NCBI GenBank assembly: GCA_920105625.2
Contig: OV050031.1
Coordinates: 44,948,925 to 45,012,924 of the forward strand
From: Clusia tigrina
Taxonomy: Eukaryota; Arthropoda; Insecta; Diptera; Clusiidae
DNA: 64,000 nt
Direction: 5' to 3'
Part shown: positions 37,801 through 53,600 of the stretch, piece by piece
Layout of the letters: every line of letters starts with the position of its first letter
Position numbering within the stretch: position 1 is the first letter of the stretch
The notes under the pieces: model-generated
What the model was told of the DNA's origin: nothing
The model's database searches: none
Seen by the model: only the letters and a program-made list of their open reading frames with translations
Position numbers and translations under genes: made by a program

Positions 37801-38630
37801 AATTTTCAATGGTGAAGCAATTGCGTTTTAATTAGCATTGGAATTTTCAATGGTAATGCAATTAAATTTTCATTTCCTTTGAATTTTTCAATGGTAATAC
37901 AATTTAATTTGAATTGTCATTGGAATTGTCAATGGAAATGCAATTTAGTTGTGATAAGCATTGGAATTTTCAATGGTAAGGCACTTTAATTTTAATTAGC
38001 ATTGGTATTTTCAATGGTAATGCAATTTCATTTTGTTTAGCAGTAAAATGTTTAACGGTAGTACAATTTAATTGAAATTAGAATTTAAAATTTTTAATAG
38101 TAATGCAATTTAATTGTAATTAGCATTGGAGTTATTTATGGTAAAGAAATTTTATTTTAACTGTCATTGGTATTGTCAATGGTAATGCAATTTAACTATA
38201 GTTCGCATTGGAATTTTCAATGGTAATGCAATTTAATTTTAATTAGCATTGGAATTGTCAATGGTAATGCAAATTAATTGTAATTACCAATGGAATTTTC
38301 AATGATAATGTATTTTTATTTTAATTGGTATTGGAATTGTCAACTTAACTTAATTTTCTATGGTAGAGCAATTTTATTTTAATTAGCATGAAAATTTTCA
38401 GTTGTAATGAAATTTAATTGAAATTAGCATTAACATTTTCAATGGTAACGCGATTTAATTTTAATTAGCATTGGAATTGTCAAAAGTAATGCGAATTAAT
38501 ATAAGTAGCATTGAAATTTTCAATGGTAACGCAATTTACTTTAGTTAGCATTGATATTTTCAATGAAAATGCAATTTTATTTTAATTGGCATTAAAATTG
38601 TCAATGGTAGTGCAATTTAATTTTAGTTGG
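34873..38630 (+). repeat. Long-range duplicate of the window's first ~3.6 kb
   Basis: This matches 1 to about 3620. The offset is 34872 at anchors 242/35114 (GATATC), 781/35653 ('ccttattttc'), 2000/36872 and 2781/37653. It becomes 34995 at 2881/37876 and 3611/38606. The step of 123 bp equals three monomers, present here at about 37722-37844 and absent from the first copy. The same block also starts at 27161 and 48606, so at least four copies of this segment start exist. Confidence 0.82.
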
Positions 38631-41600
38631 CATTGGAGCTTTCAATTCTAATGCAATTTGATTTTAATTGGCATTGGAATTGTCAATTGTAATGAAATTA
38701 AAATTAAATTGCATTTTCACTTTCATTAGCATTGGAATTGTCAATGATAATAAAGATTAATTGTAATTAGCATTGGAATTCTCAGTGGCAATGCAATTTT
38801 ATTTTAATTGGCATTGGAATTATCTATGGTAATGCAATTTAATTTAATTTTAATTGGCATCGGAACTGTCAATGGTAATGCAATTTAACTTTAATTAGCA
38901 TTGGAATTTTCAAATGTATTTCAATTTAATTGGCATTGGAATTTTCCCAGATAATGCAATTTAATTTTAATTGTCATTGAAATTTTCAATGGTAATGCAG
39001 TTGAACTTTAATTAGCATTGAAATTTTCAATGGTAATGCAATTTAATTTTAATTGGCATTGGAACTTTCAATGGTAATGCAATTGCATGGAATTGTCAAT
39101 GGTAATGAAATTAAAATTAAATTGCATTTTCACTTTAATTAGCATTGGAATTGTCAATGGTAATAAAATTTAATTGTAATTAGCATTGGAATTTTCAATG
39201 GCAATGCAATTTTAATTTAATAGGCAATGGAATTATCTATGGTAATGCAATTTAATTTAATTGTAATTAGCATAGGAACTGTCAATGGTAATGCAATTTA
39301 CCTTTAATTAGCATTGGAATTTTCAAATGTATTGCAATTTAATTGGCATTGGAATTTTCGCAGATAATGCAATTAAAATTTTAATTGTGATGGGAATTTT
39401 CAATGGTAATGCAGTTAAACTTTAATTATCATTGGAATTTTCAATTGTATTGCAATTTTATTATAATTGGCATTGTAGTTTTCGAAGATATCTTAATTTA
39501 ATTTTAATTGGCATTAGAATCAATGGTTGTGCAATTTAATTTCAATTGGCATTGGAATTGTCAATGGTAATGCAACTTAATTTCGATTGGAATTATAATT
39601 TTTAATGGTAATGCAAATTAATTGTAATTAGCATTGGAATTGTTTATGGTAAAGCAATTTTATTTTAATTGTCATTGGAATTGTCAATGGTAATGCAATT
39701 TAAATATAATTAGCATTGGAATTTTCAATTGTAATGCAATTTAATTTTAATTAACATTGGAATTTTCAATGAATGCAATTTAATTTTAATTTGCTTTAAA
39801 TTTTTTAATGGTAATATAATTTAATTGTAATTAGCATTGGAATTTTCAATAGTGATGCAATTTGGCATTAATTCGCATTGGAATTTTCAATTGTATTGCA
39901 TTTAATTTTAATTGGCATTGGAATTTTCGAAGGAATTGCAATCTAATATTAATTGGCATTGGAATTTTGAATGGTTTTGCAATTTAATTTTAATATGCAT
40001 TGGAATTGTCAATGGTAATACAATTTTATTGTAATTAGCATGGGAATTTTCAATGGTAATGCAATTTAATTTTAATTAGCATTGGTATTTTCAATGGTAA
40101 CGCAATTTCAATTTGGTTAGCAGTAAAATTTTTAACGGTAGTGCAATTTAATTGAAATTAGAATTTAAAATTTTTAATAGTAATGCAGTTTAATTTAAGT
40201 AGCATTGGAATATTCAATGGTAATGCAATTTGACTTTAATTAGCATTGAAATTTTCACATATAATGGAATTTAATTTAATTAACATTGAATTTGAGTAAT
40301 GCAACTGAATTTTAATTTGCTTTGAAATTTTCAATGGAAATGCAATTCAATTGTAATTTCATTGGTTACGCAATTTAATTTTAATTGGCATTGGAAGTTT
40401 CAATGGTAATGCAATTTGATTTTAATTGACATTGGAATTGTCAATGGTAATGAAATTAAATTAAATTGCATTTTCACTTTCATTAGCATTGGAATTGTCA
40501 ATGGTAATAAAATTTAATTGCAATTAGCATTGGAATTTTCAATGGCAATGCAATTTTATTTTAATTGGCAATGGAATTATCTATGGTAATGCAATTTAAT
40601 TTAATTGTAATTGGCATAGGAACTGTCAATGGTAATGCAATTTAAATTTAATTAGCATTGTAATTTTCAATAGTAATGCAATTGAATTTTAATTATCATG
40701 GGAATTTTCAATGGTAATGCAATTTAATATTAATTTGCTTTAAATTTTTTAATGGTAATATAACTTAATTGCAATTAGCATTGGAATTGTCAATGGTAAT
40801 GCCATTTAACTTTAATTCGCATTGGAATTTTCAATGGTAATGCAATTTAGTTTTAATTGGAATTGGAATTGTCAATGGTAATGCAAATGAATTGTAATTA
40901 TCAAAGGAATTTTCAATGATATTGTATTTTAATTGGTATTGGAATTGTCAATGGTAATGCAATTTAACTTAATTTTCTATGGTAGAGCAATTTTATTTTA
41001 ATTAGCATGAAAATTTTCAGTTGTAATGAAATTTAATTGAAATTAGCATTAACATTTTAAATGGTAACGCGATTTAATTTTAATTAGCATTGGAATTGTC
41101 AATAGTAATGCGAAATAATATAAGTAGCATTGAAATTTTCAATGGTAACGCAATTTACTTTCGTTAGCATTGATATTTTCAATGAAAAAGCAATTTTATT
41201 TTAATTGGCATTAAAATTGTCAATGGTAGTGCAATTTAATTTTAATTGACATTGGAATTGTCACTGGTAATGCAATTGAATTTTAATTTGCATTGAAATT
41301 TTCAATGGTAATGCAATTTAATTTTAATTGGCATTGGAACTTTCAATGGTAATGCAATTTGATTTTAATTGGCATTGGAATTGTCAATGGTAATGAAATT
41401 AAAATTAAATTGCATTTTCACTTTAATTAGCATTGGAATTGTCAATGGTAATAAAATTTAATTGCAATTAGCATTGGAATTTTCAATGGCAATGCAATTT
41501 TATTTTAATTGGCAATGGAATTATCTATGGTAATGCAATTTAATTTAATTGTAATTGGCATAGGAACTGTCAATGGTAATGCAATTTAAATTTAATTAGC

Positions 41601-44600
41601 ATTGTAATTTTCAATAGTAATGCAATTGAATTTTAATTAACATGGGAATTTTCAATGGTAATGCAATTTAATATTAATTTGCTTTAAATTTTTTAATGGT
41701 AATATAACTTAATTGTAATTAGCATTGGAATTTTCAATGGTAATGCAATTTAATTTTAATAGACATTGGATATATCAATGGTAATGCAAATTAATTGTAA
41801 TTAGCATTGAACTTTTCAATGGCAGTGCAATTCAATTTTAATTAACATTGAAATGATAATGCAACTTTATTTTAACTGGCATTGGAATTGTCAATTTAAA
41901 TGCAATTTAACTTTAATTAGCTTTAGAATTTTTAATTGTAATGCCATTTAATTTTAATTGGCAATGGAATTTTCAATAGTAATGCAATTTAATTTTAATT
42001 AGCATTAAATATTTAAAGATAATGCAATTTAATTTTAATTAGCATTAAATATTTGAATTGTAGTGCCATTTAATTGTAATTAAAAATTAAAATTTTCAAT
42101 AGTAATGCAATTTAATTTTAATAGGCATTGGAATTTTCAATGGTGATGCAATTTGGCTTTAATTAACATTGGAATTTTTAATTGTATTGCATTTAATTTT
42201 AATTGGCATTGGAATTTTCGAAGGTATTGCAATTTAATATTAATTGGCATTGGAACTTTCCATGGTTTTGCAATTTAATTTTAATAGGCATTGGAATTGT
42301 CAATGGTTATGCAATTTAATTGTAATTAGCATGGGAATTTTCAATGGTAATACAATTAAGTTTTAATTGGCATTGGAATTTTCAATGGTAATGCAATTTA
42401 ATTTTAATTGGCATTGCAATTTTCAACGGTAATAAAAATTACTTTTAATTGGTATTGGAATTTTCAAAGGAAATGCAATTTAATTTTCATTGGCGTTGGA
42501 ATTTCAAATTAAAATACTATTTAATTTTAACTGGCATTGGAATTTTTAATGGCAATGCATCTCAATTTTAATTAGTATTGAAATTGTCAATGGTAATGCA
42601 ATTTTATTCTAATTGGCATTGGAATTGTCAATTATAATGCAATTAATTTTAATTGGCATTGGAATTGTCAATGGTAATGCAATTTAACTTTAATTAGCAA
42701 TGGAGTTTTCAATTGTAATGCAATTTAATTTTAATTGGCAATTGAATATTCAATGGTAATGCATTTTAATTTAAATTAGCATTGGAATTTTCAATGCTAA
42801 TGCAATTTAATGTTAATTAGCTTACAAATTGTTAATGGTAATTCATATTAATTGTAATTAGAAATTAAAATTTTCAATGGTAATGAAATTTAATTTTAGT
42901 TGGCATTGGAATTTTCAATGGTATTCCAATTGAATTGTAAGTTGTATTTCAATTTTCAATGGTAATGCAATTTAAATTTTATTAGCATTGGAATTGTCAA
43001 TGGTAATGCAATGTTATTTTCATTTGTATTGAAATTTTCAGTGGTACTGCAATTTAATTGTAATGAGCATTACAATTTTTGAAGCAATTGCGTTTTAATT
43101 AGCATTGGAATTTTCAATGGTAATGCAATTAAATTTTCATTTCCTTTGAATTTTTCAATGGTAATACAATTTAATTTCAATTGTCATTGGAATTGTCAAT
43201 GGAAATGCAATTTAATTGTGATAAGCATTGGAATTTTCAATGGTAAGGCACTTTAATTTTAATTAGCATTAGTATTTTCAATGGTAATGCAATTTCATTT
43301 TGTTTAGCAGTAAAATGTTTAACGGTAGTGCAATTTAATTGAAATTAGAATTGGAAATTTTTAATAGTAATGCAATTTATCTTAAGTAGCATTGGAATAT
43401 TCAATGGTAATGCAATTTAATTTTAATTAGCATTGGAATTTTCACTGATAATGGAATTTAATTTAATTAACATTGAATTTGAGTAATGCAACTGAATTTG
43501 AATTTGCTTAGAAATTTTCAATGGAAATGCAATTTAATTTTAATTTCATTGGTTACGCAATTTAACTTTAATTGGCATTGGAACTTTCAATGGTAATGCA
43601 ATTTGATTTTAAGTGGCATTGGAATTGTCAATGGTAATGAAATTAAAATTAAATTGCATTTTCACTTTCATTAGCATTGGAATTGTCAATGGTAATAAAG
43701 ATTAATTGTAATTAGCATTGGAATTCTCAATGGCAATGCAATTTTATTTTAATTGGCATTGGAATTATCTATGGTAATGCAATTTAATTTAATTTTAATT
43801 GGCATCGGAACTGTCAATGGTAATGCAATTTAACTTTAATTAGCATTGGAATTTTCAAATGTATTTCAATTTAATTGGCATTGGAATTTTCGCAGATAAT
43901 GCAATTTAATTTTAATTGTCATTGAAATTTTCAATGGTAATGCAGTTGAACTTTAATTAGCATTGGAATTTTCAATTGTATTGCAATTTAATTATAATTG
44001 GCATTGTAGTTTTCGAAGATATCTTAAGTTAATTTTAATTGGCATTAGAATTAATGGTTGTGCAATTTAATTTCAATTGGCATTGAAATTGTAAATGTTA
44101 ATGCAACTAAATTTTAATTGGAATTGGAATTTTTAATGGTAATGCAATTTAATTGTAATTAGCATTGGAGTTGTTTATGGTCAAGAAATTTTATTTTAAT
44201 TGTCATTGGAATTGTCAATGGTAATGCAATTTAACTATAGTTCGCATTGGAATTTTCAATGGTAATGCAATTTAATTTTAATTAGCATTGGAATTGTCAA
44301 TGGTAATGCAAACTAATTGTAATTACCAATGGAATTTTCAATGATAATGTATCTTAATTTTAATTTGTATTGGAATTGTCAATTTAACTTAATTTTCTAT
44401 GGTAGAGCAATTTTATTTTAATTAGCATGAAAATTTTCAGTTGTAATGAAATTTAATTGAAATTAGCATTAACATTTTCAATGGTAACGCGATTTAATTT
44501 TAATTAGAATTGGAATTGTCAATAGTAATGCGAATTAATATAAGTAGCATTGAAATTTTCAATGGTAACGCAATTTACTTTAGTTAGCATTGATATTTTC

Positions 44601-45182
44601 AATGAAAATGCAATTTTATTTTAATTGGCATTAAAATTGTCAATGGTAGTGCAATTTAATTTTAATTGACATTGGAATTGTCACTGGTAATGCAATTGAA
44701 TTTGAATTTGCATTGAAATTTTCAATGGTAATGCAATTTAATTTAAATTGGCATTGGAACTTTCAATGGTAATGCAATTTGATTTTAATTGGCATTGGAA
44801 TTGTCAATGGTAATGAAATTAAAATTAAATTGCATTTTCACTTTAATTAGCATTGGAGTTGTCAATGGTAATAAAATTTAATTGTAATTAGCATTGGAAT
44901 TTTCAATGGCAATGCAATTTTAATTTAATAGGCAATGGAATTATCTATGGTAATGCAATTTAATTTAATTGTAATTGGCATAGGAACTGTCAATGGTAAT
45001 GCAATTTACCTTTAATTAGCATTGGAATTTTCAAATGTATTGCAATTTAATTGGCATTGGAATTTTCGCAGATAATGCAATTTAATTTTAATTGTGATGG
45101 GAATTTTCAATGGTAATGCAGTTAAACTTTAATTATCATTGGAATTTTCAATTGTATTGCAATTTAATTATAATTGGCATTG

Positions 45183-47627
45183 TAATTTTCGAAGATATCT
45201 TAATTTAATTTTAATTGGCATTCGAATCAATAGTTGTGCAATTTAATTTCAATTGGCATTGAAATTGTCAATGTTAATGCAACTTAACTTTAATTGGAAT
45301 TATAATTTTTAATGGTAATGCAATTTAATTGTAATTAGCATTGGAATTGTTTATGGTGAAGCAATTTTATTTTAATTTTCATTGGAATTGTCAATGGTAA
45401 TGTAATTTAAATTTAATTAGCATTGGAATTTTCAATGGTAATGCAATTTAATTTTAATTGGCATTGGAATTTTCAATGGTAATAAAAATTACTTTTAATT
45501 AGTATTGGAATTTTCAGAGGAAATGCAATTTAATTTTCATTGGCGTTGGTATTTCAAATTAAAATGCCATTTAATTTTAACTGGCATTGGAATTTTCAAT
45601 GGCAATGCATCTCAATTTTAATTTGTATTGAAATTGTCAATGGTAATGCAATTTTATTCTAATTGGCAATGGAATTGTCAATTATAATGCTATTAATTTT
45701 AAATGGCATAGGAATTGTCAATGGCAATGCAATTTAACTTTAATTAGCAATAGAGTTTTCAATTGTCATGCAATTTAATTTTACTTGGCAATTGAATATT
45801 CAATGGTAATGCATTTTAATTTAAATTAGCAATGGAATTTTCAATGCTAATCCAATTTAATGTTAATTAGCATTGAAATTTTCACTGATAATGGAATTTA
45901 ATTTATTTGACATTGAATTTGAGTAATGCAACTGAATTTTAATTTGCTTAGAAATTTTCAATGGAAATGCAATTTAATTTTAATTTCATTGGTTACGCAA
46001 TTTAACTTTAATTGGCATTGGAACTTTCAATGGTAATGCAATTTGATTTTAATTGGCATTGGAATTGTCAATGGTAATGAAATTAAAATTAAATTGCATT
46101 TTCACTTTCATTAGCATTGGAATTGTCAATGGTAATAAAATTTAATTGTAATTAGCATTGGAATTTTCAATGGCAATGCAGTTTTATTTTAATTGGCAAT
46201 GGAATTATCTATGGTAATGCAATTTAATTTAATTTTAATTGGCATCGGAACAGTCAATGGTAATGCAATTTAACTTCAGATAGCATTGGAATTTTCAAAC
46301 GTATTTCAATTTAATTGGCATTGGAATTTTCGCAGATAATGCAATTTAATTTTAATTGTCATTGGAATTTTCAATGGTAATGCAGTTGAACTTTAATTAG
46401 CATTGGAATTTTCAATTGTATTGCAATTTAATTATAATTGGCATTGTAGTTTTCGAAGATATCTTAATTTAATTTTAATTGGCATTAGAATCAATGGTTG
46501 TGCAATTTAATTTCAATTGGCATTGAAATTGTAAATGTTAATGCAACTTAATTTTAATTGGAATTGGAATTTTGAATGGTAATGCAATTTAATTGTAATT
46601 AGTATTGGAGTTGTTTATGGTAAAGCAATTTTATTTTAATTGTCATTGGAATTGTCAATGGTAATGCAATTTAACTATAGTTCGCATTGGAATTTTCAAA
46701 GGAAATGCAATTTAATTTTAATTAGCATTGGAATTTTCAATGGTAATGCAAATTAATAGTAATTACCAATGGAATTTTCAATGATAATGTATCTTAATTT
46801 TAATTGGTATTGGAATTGTCAATTTAACTTAATTTTCTATGGTAGAGCAAATTTATTTTAATTAGCATGAAAATTTTCAGTTGTAATGAAATTTAATTGA
46901 AATTAGCATTAACATTTTCAATGGTAACGCGATTTAATTTTAATTAGCCTTGGAATTCTCAGAAGTAATGCGAATTAATATAAGTAGCATTGAAATTTTC
47001 AATGGTAACGCAATTTACTTTAGTTAGCATTGATATTTTCAATGAAAATGCAATTTTATTTTAAATGGCATTAAAATTGTCAATGGTTGTGCAATTTAAT
47101 TTTAATTGACATTGAAATTGTCACTGTTAATGCAATTGAATTTTAATTTGTATTGAAATTTTCAATGGTAATGCAATTTAATTTTAATTGGCATTGGAAC
47201 TTTCAATGGAAATGCAATTGCTTGGAATTGTCAATGGTAATGAAATTAAAATTAAATTGCATTTTCACTTTAATTAGCATTGGAATTGTCAATGGTGATA
47301 AAATTTAATTGTAATTAGGATTGGAATTTTCAATGGCAATGCAATTTTAATTTAATAGGCAATGGAATTATCTATGGTAACGCAATTTATTTTAATTGTA
47401 ATTGGCATAGGAACTGTCAATGGTAATGCAATTTACCTTTAATTAGCATTGGAATTTTCAAATGTATTGCAATTTAATTGGCATTGGAATTTTCGCAGAT
47501 AATGCAATTTAATTTTAATTGTGATGGGAATTTGCAATGGTAATGCAGTTAAACTTTAATTATCATTGGAATTTTCAATTGAATTGCAATTTAATTATAA
47601 TTGGCATTGTAATTTTCGAAGATATCT
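45183..47627 (+). repeat. Macro-repeat segment, partner of 31701-34145
   Basis: This is the second copy at offset 13482. Further right the offset becomes 13733 (34873/48606, 35114/48847, 35653/49386), because extra monomers lie at about 47880-48190 in this copy. A later deletion of roughly 13 monomers joins at about 50460, skipping what corresponds to about 36830-37360. Confidence 0.8.
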
Positions 47628-50600
47628 TAATTTAATTTTAATTGGCATTCGAATCAATAGTTGTGCAATTTAATTTCAATTGGCATTGAAATTGTCAATG
47701 TTAATGCAACTTAATTTTAATTGGAATTATAATTTTTAATGGTAATGCAATTTCATTGTAATTAGCATTGGAATTGTTTATGGTAAAGCAATTTTATTTT
47801 AATTGTCATTGGAATTGTCAATGGTAATGCAATTTAAATATAATTAGCATTAGAATTTTCAATTGTAATGCAATTTAATTTTAATTAACATTGGAATTTT
47901 CAATGAATGCAATTTACTTTTAATTTGCTTTAAATTTTTTTATGGTAATATAATTTAATTGTAATTAGCATTGGAATTTTCAATAGTGATGCAATTTGGC
48001 ATTAATTAGCATTGGAATTTTCAATTGTATTGCATTTAATTTTAATTGGCATTGGAATTTTCAAAGGAATTGCAATTTAATATTAATTGGCATTGGAATT
48101 TGAATGGTTTTGCAATTTAATTTTAATATGTATTGGAATTGTCAATGGTAATACAATTTTATTGTAATTAGCATGGGAATTTTCAATGGTAATGCAATTT
48201 AATTTTAATTAGCATTGGTATTTTCAATGGTAACGCAATTTCATTTTGGTTAGCAGTAAAATTTTTAACGGTAGTGCAATTTAATTGAAATTAGAATTTA
48301 AAATTTTTAATAGTAATGCAGTTTAATTTAAGTAGCATTGGAATATTCAATGGTAATGCAATTTGACTTTAATTTCATTGGTTACGCAATTTAATTTTAA
48401 TTGGCATTGGAAGCTTCAATGGTAATGCAATTTGATTTTAATTGGCATTGGAATTGTCAATGGTAATGAAATTAAAATTAAATTGCATTTTCACTTTCAT
48501 TAGCATTGGAATTGTCAATGGTAATAAAGATTAATTGTAATTAGCATTGGAATTTTCAATGGCAGTGCAATTTTATTTTAATTGGCAATGGAATTATCTA
48601 TGGTAATGCAATTTAATTTAATTGTAATTGGCATAGGAACTGTCAATGGTAATGCAATTTAATTTTAATTAGCATTGGAATTTGCAAATGTATTGCAATT
48701 TAATTGGCATTGGAATTTTCGCAGATAATGCAATTTAATTTTGATTGTCATTGGAATTTTCAATGGTAATGCAGTTGAACTTTAATTAGCATTGGAATTT
48801 TCAATTGTATTGCAATTTAATTATAATTGGCATTATAATTTTCGAAGATATCTTAATTTAATTTTAATTGGCATTGGAATCAATGGTTGTGCAATTTAAT
48901 TTCAATTGGCATTGAAATTGTCAATGTTAATGCAACTTAATTTTAATTGGAATTGGAATTTTTAATGGTAATGCAATTTAATTGTAATTAGCATTGGAGT
49001 TGTTTATGGTAAAGCAATTTTATTTTAATTGTCATTGGAATTGTCAATGGTAATGCAATTTAAATTTAATGAGCATTGGAATTTTCAATGGTAATGCAAT
49101 TTAATTTTAATTAGCATTGGAATTGTCAATGGTAATGCAAATTAATTGTAATTACCAACGGAATTTTAAATTATAATGTATTTTTATTTTAATAGGTATT
49201 GGAATTGTCAATGGTAATGCCATTTAACTTTAATTCGCATTGGAATTTTCAATGGTAATGCAATTTAATTTTAATTGGAATTTCAATTGTCAATGGTAAT
49301 GCAAATGAATTGTAATTATCAAAGGAATTTTCAATGATATTGTATTTTAATTGGTATTGGAATTGTCAATGGTAATGCAATTTAACCTTATTTTCTATGG
49401 TAGAGCAATTTTATTTTAATTAGCATGAAAATTTTCAGTTGTAATGAAATTTAATTGAAATTAGCATTAACTTTTTAAATGGTAACGCGATTTAATTTTA
49501 ATTAGCATTGGAATTGTCAATAGTAATGCGAAATAATATAAGTAGCATTGAAATTTTCAATGGTAACGAAATTTACTTTAGTTAGCATTGATATTTTCAA
49601 TGAAAATGCAATTTTATTTCAAGTGGCATTAAAATTGTCAATGGTAGTGCAATCTAATTTAAATTGACATTGGAATTGTCAATGGTAATGCAATTGAATT
49701 TTAATTTGCATTGAAATTTTCAATGGTAATGCAATTTATTTTTAATTGGCATTGGAACTTTCAATGGTAATGCAATTTGATTTTAATTGGCATTGGAATT
49801 GTCAATGGTAATGAAATTAAAATTAAATTGCATTTTCACTTTAATTAGCATTGGAACTGTCAATGGTAATGCAATTTAATTGTAATTAGCATTGGAATTG
49901 TTTATGGTAAAGCAATTTTATTTTAATTGTCATTGGAATTGTCAAAGGTAATGCAATTTAAATTTAATTAGCATTGTAATTTTCAATAGTAATGCAATTG
50001 AATTTTAATTAACATGGGAATTTTCAATGGTGACGCAATTTAATTTTATTGGGCGTTGGAACTTTCAATGGTAATGCAATTTAATTTTAATAGACATTGG
50101 ATATATCATTGGTAATGCAAATTAATTGTAAATAGCATTGAAATTTTCAATGGCAGTGCAATTCAATTTTAATTAACATTGAAATTGTCAATGATAACGC
50201 AACTTTTTTTTAACTGGTATTGGAATTGTCAATGTAAATGCAATTTAACTTTAATTAGCTTTAGAATTTTCAATTTTAATGCCATTTAATTTTAATTGGC
50301 AATGGAATTTTCAATAGTAATGCAATTTAATTTTAATTAGCATTAAATTTTTAAAGATAATGCAATTTAATTTTAATTAGCATTAAATATTTGAATTATA
50401 GTGCCATTTAATTGTAATTAGAAATTAAAATTTTTAATAGTAATGCAATTTAATTTTAATTGGCATTGGAATTGTCAATGGTAATGCAATTTAACTTTAA
50501 TTAGCAATGGAGTTTTCAATTGTAATGCAATTTAATTTTAATTGGCAATTGAATATTCAATGGTAATGCATTTTAATTTAAATTAGCATTGGAATTTTCA

Positions 50601-53600
50601 ATGCTAATGCAATTTAATGTTAATTAGCTTACAAATTGTTAATGGTAATTCATATTAATTGTAATTTTCAATGGTAATGAAATTTAATTTTAGTTGGCAT
50701 TGGAATTTTCAATGGTATTCCAATTGAATTGTAAGTTGTATTTCAATTTTCAATGGTAATGCAATTTAAATTTTATTAGCATTGGAATTGTCAATGGTAA
50801 TGCAATGTTATTTTCATTTGTATTGAAATTTTCAGTGGTACTGCAATTTAATTGTAATGAGCATTACAATTTTCAATGGTGAAGCAATTGCGTTTTAATT
50901 AGCATTGGAATTTTCAATGGTAATGCAATTAAATTTTCATTTCCTTTGAATTTTTCAATGGTAATACAATTTAATTTGAATTGTCATTGGAATTGTCAAT
51001 GGAAATGCAATTTAATTGTGATAAGCATTGGAATTTTCAATGGTAAGGCACTTTAATTTTAATTAGCATTAGTATTATCAATGGTAATGCAATTTCATTT
51101 TGTTTAGCAGTAAAATGTTTAACGGTAGTGCAATTTAATTGAAATTAGAATTGGAAATTTTTAATAATAATGCAGTTTAATTTAAGTAGCATTGGAATTT
51201 AACTTTAATTAGCATTGGAATTTTCACTGATAGTGGAATTTAATTTAATTAACATTGAATTTGAGTAATGCAACTGAATTTAAATTTGCTTAGAAATTTT
51301 CAATGGAAATGCAATTTAATTTTAATTTCATTGGTTACGCAATTTAACTTTAATTGGCATTGGAACTTTCAATGGTAATGCAATTTGATTTTAAGTGGCA
51401 TTGGAATTGTCAACGGTAATGAAATTAAAATTAAATTGCATTTTCACTTTCATTAGCATTGGAATTGTCAATGGTAATAAAGATTAATTGTAATTAGCAT
51501 TGGAATTATCTATGGTAATTCAATTTAATTTAATTTTAATTGGCATCGGAACTGTCAATGGTAATGCAATTTAACTTTAATTAGCATTGGAATTTTCAAA
51601 TGTATTTCAATTTAATTGGCATTGGAATTTTCGCAGATAATGCAATTTAATTTTAATTGTCATTGGAATTTTCAATGGTAATGCAGTTGAACTTTAATTA
51701 GCATTGGAATTTTCAATTGTATTGCAATTTAATTATAATTGGCATTGTAGTTTTCGAAGATATCTTAATTTAATTTTAATTGGCATTAGAATCAATGGTT
51801 GTGCAATTTAATTTCAATTGGCATTGAAATTGTAAATGTTAATGCAACTAAATTTTAATTGGAATTGGATTTTTTAATAGTAATGCAATTTAATTGTAAT
51901 TAGCATTGGAGTTATTTATGGTAAAGAAATTTTATTTTAATTGTCATTGGAATTGTCAATGGTAATGCAATTTAATTATAGTTCGCATTGGAATTTTCAA
52001 TGGTAATGCAATTTAATTTTAATTAGCATTGGAATTGTCAATGGTAATGCAAATTAATTGTAATTACCAATGGAATTTTCAATGATAATGTATTTTTATT
52101 TTAATTGGTATTGGAATTGTCAACTTAACTTAATTTTCTATGGTAGAGCAATTTTATTTTAATTAGCATGAAAATTTTCAGTTGTAATGAAATTTAATTG
52201 AAATTAGCATTAACATTTTCAATGGTAACGCGATTTAATTTTAATTAGCATTGGAATTGTCAAAAGTAATGCGAATTAATATAAGTAGCATTGAAATTTT
52301 CAATGGTAACGCAATTTACTTTAGTTAGCATTGATATTTTCAATGAAAATGCAATTTTATTTTAATTAGCATTAAAATTGTCAATGGCAGTGCAATTTAA
52401 ATTTAATTGACATTGGAATTGTCACTGGTAATGCAATTGAATTTTAATTTCCATTGAAATTTTCAATGGTACTGCAATTTAATTTTAATTGGCATTGGAA
52501 CTTTCAATGCTAATGCAATTTGATTTTAATTGGCATTGGAATTGTCAATTGTAATGAAATTAAAATTAAATTGCATTTTCACTTTCATTAGCATTGGAAT
52601 TGTCAATGGTAATAAAGATTAATTGTAATTAGCATTGGAATTCTCAGTGGCAATGCAATTTTATTTTAATTGGCATTGGAATTATCTATGGTAATGCAAT
52701 TTAATTAAATTTTTAACTTTAATTAGCATTGGAAATGCTAATTTAACTTTAATTAGCATTGGAATTTTCAAATGTATTTCAATTTAATTGGCATTGGAAT
52801 TTTCCCAGATAATGCAATTTAATTTTAATTATCATTGAAATTTTCAATGGTAATGCAGTTGAACTTTAATTAGCATTGAAATTTTCAATGGTAATGCAAT
52901 TTAATTTTAATTGGCATTGGAATTTTCAATGGTAATGCAATTGCATGGAATTGTCAATGGTAATGAAATTAAAATTAAATTGCATTTTCACTTTAATTAG
53001 CATTGGAATTGTCAATGGTAATAAAATTTAATTGTAATTAGCATTGGAACTTTCAATGGCAATGCAATTTTAATTTAATAGGCAATAGAATTATCTATGG
53101 TAATGCAATTTAATTTAATTGTAATTAGCATAGGAACTGTCAATGGTAATGCAATTTACCTTTAATTAGCATTGGAATTTTCAAATGTATTGCAATTTAA
53201 TTGGCATTGGAATTTTCGCAGATAATGCAATTTAATTTTAATTGTGATTTGAATGTTCAATGGTAATGCAGTTAAACTTAAATTATCATTGGAATTTTCA
53301 ATTGTATTGCAATTTAATTATAATTGGCATTGTAATTTTCGAAGATATCTTAATTTAATTTTAATTGGCATTCGAATCAATAGTTGTGCAATTTAATTTC
53401 AATTGGCATTGAAATTGTCAATGTTAATGCAACTTAATTTTAATTGGAATTATAATTTTTAATGGTAATGCAATTTAATTTGTAATTAGCATTGGAATTG
53501 TGTATGGTAAAGCAATTTTATTTTAATTGTCATTGGAATTGTCAATGGTAATCCAATTTAAATTTAATTAGCATTGGAATTTTCAATGGTAATGCAACTT

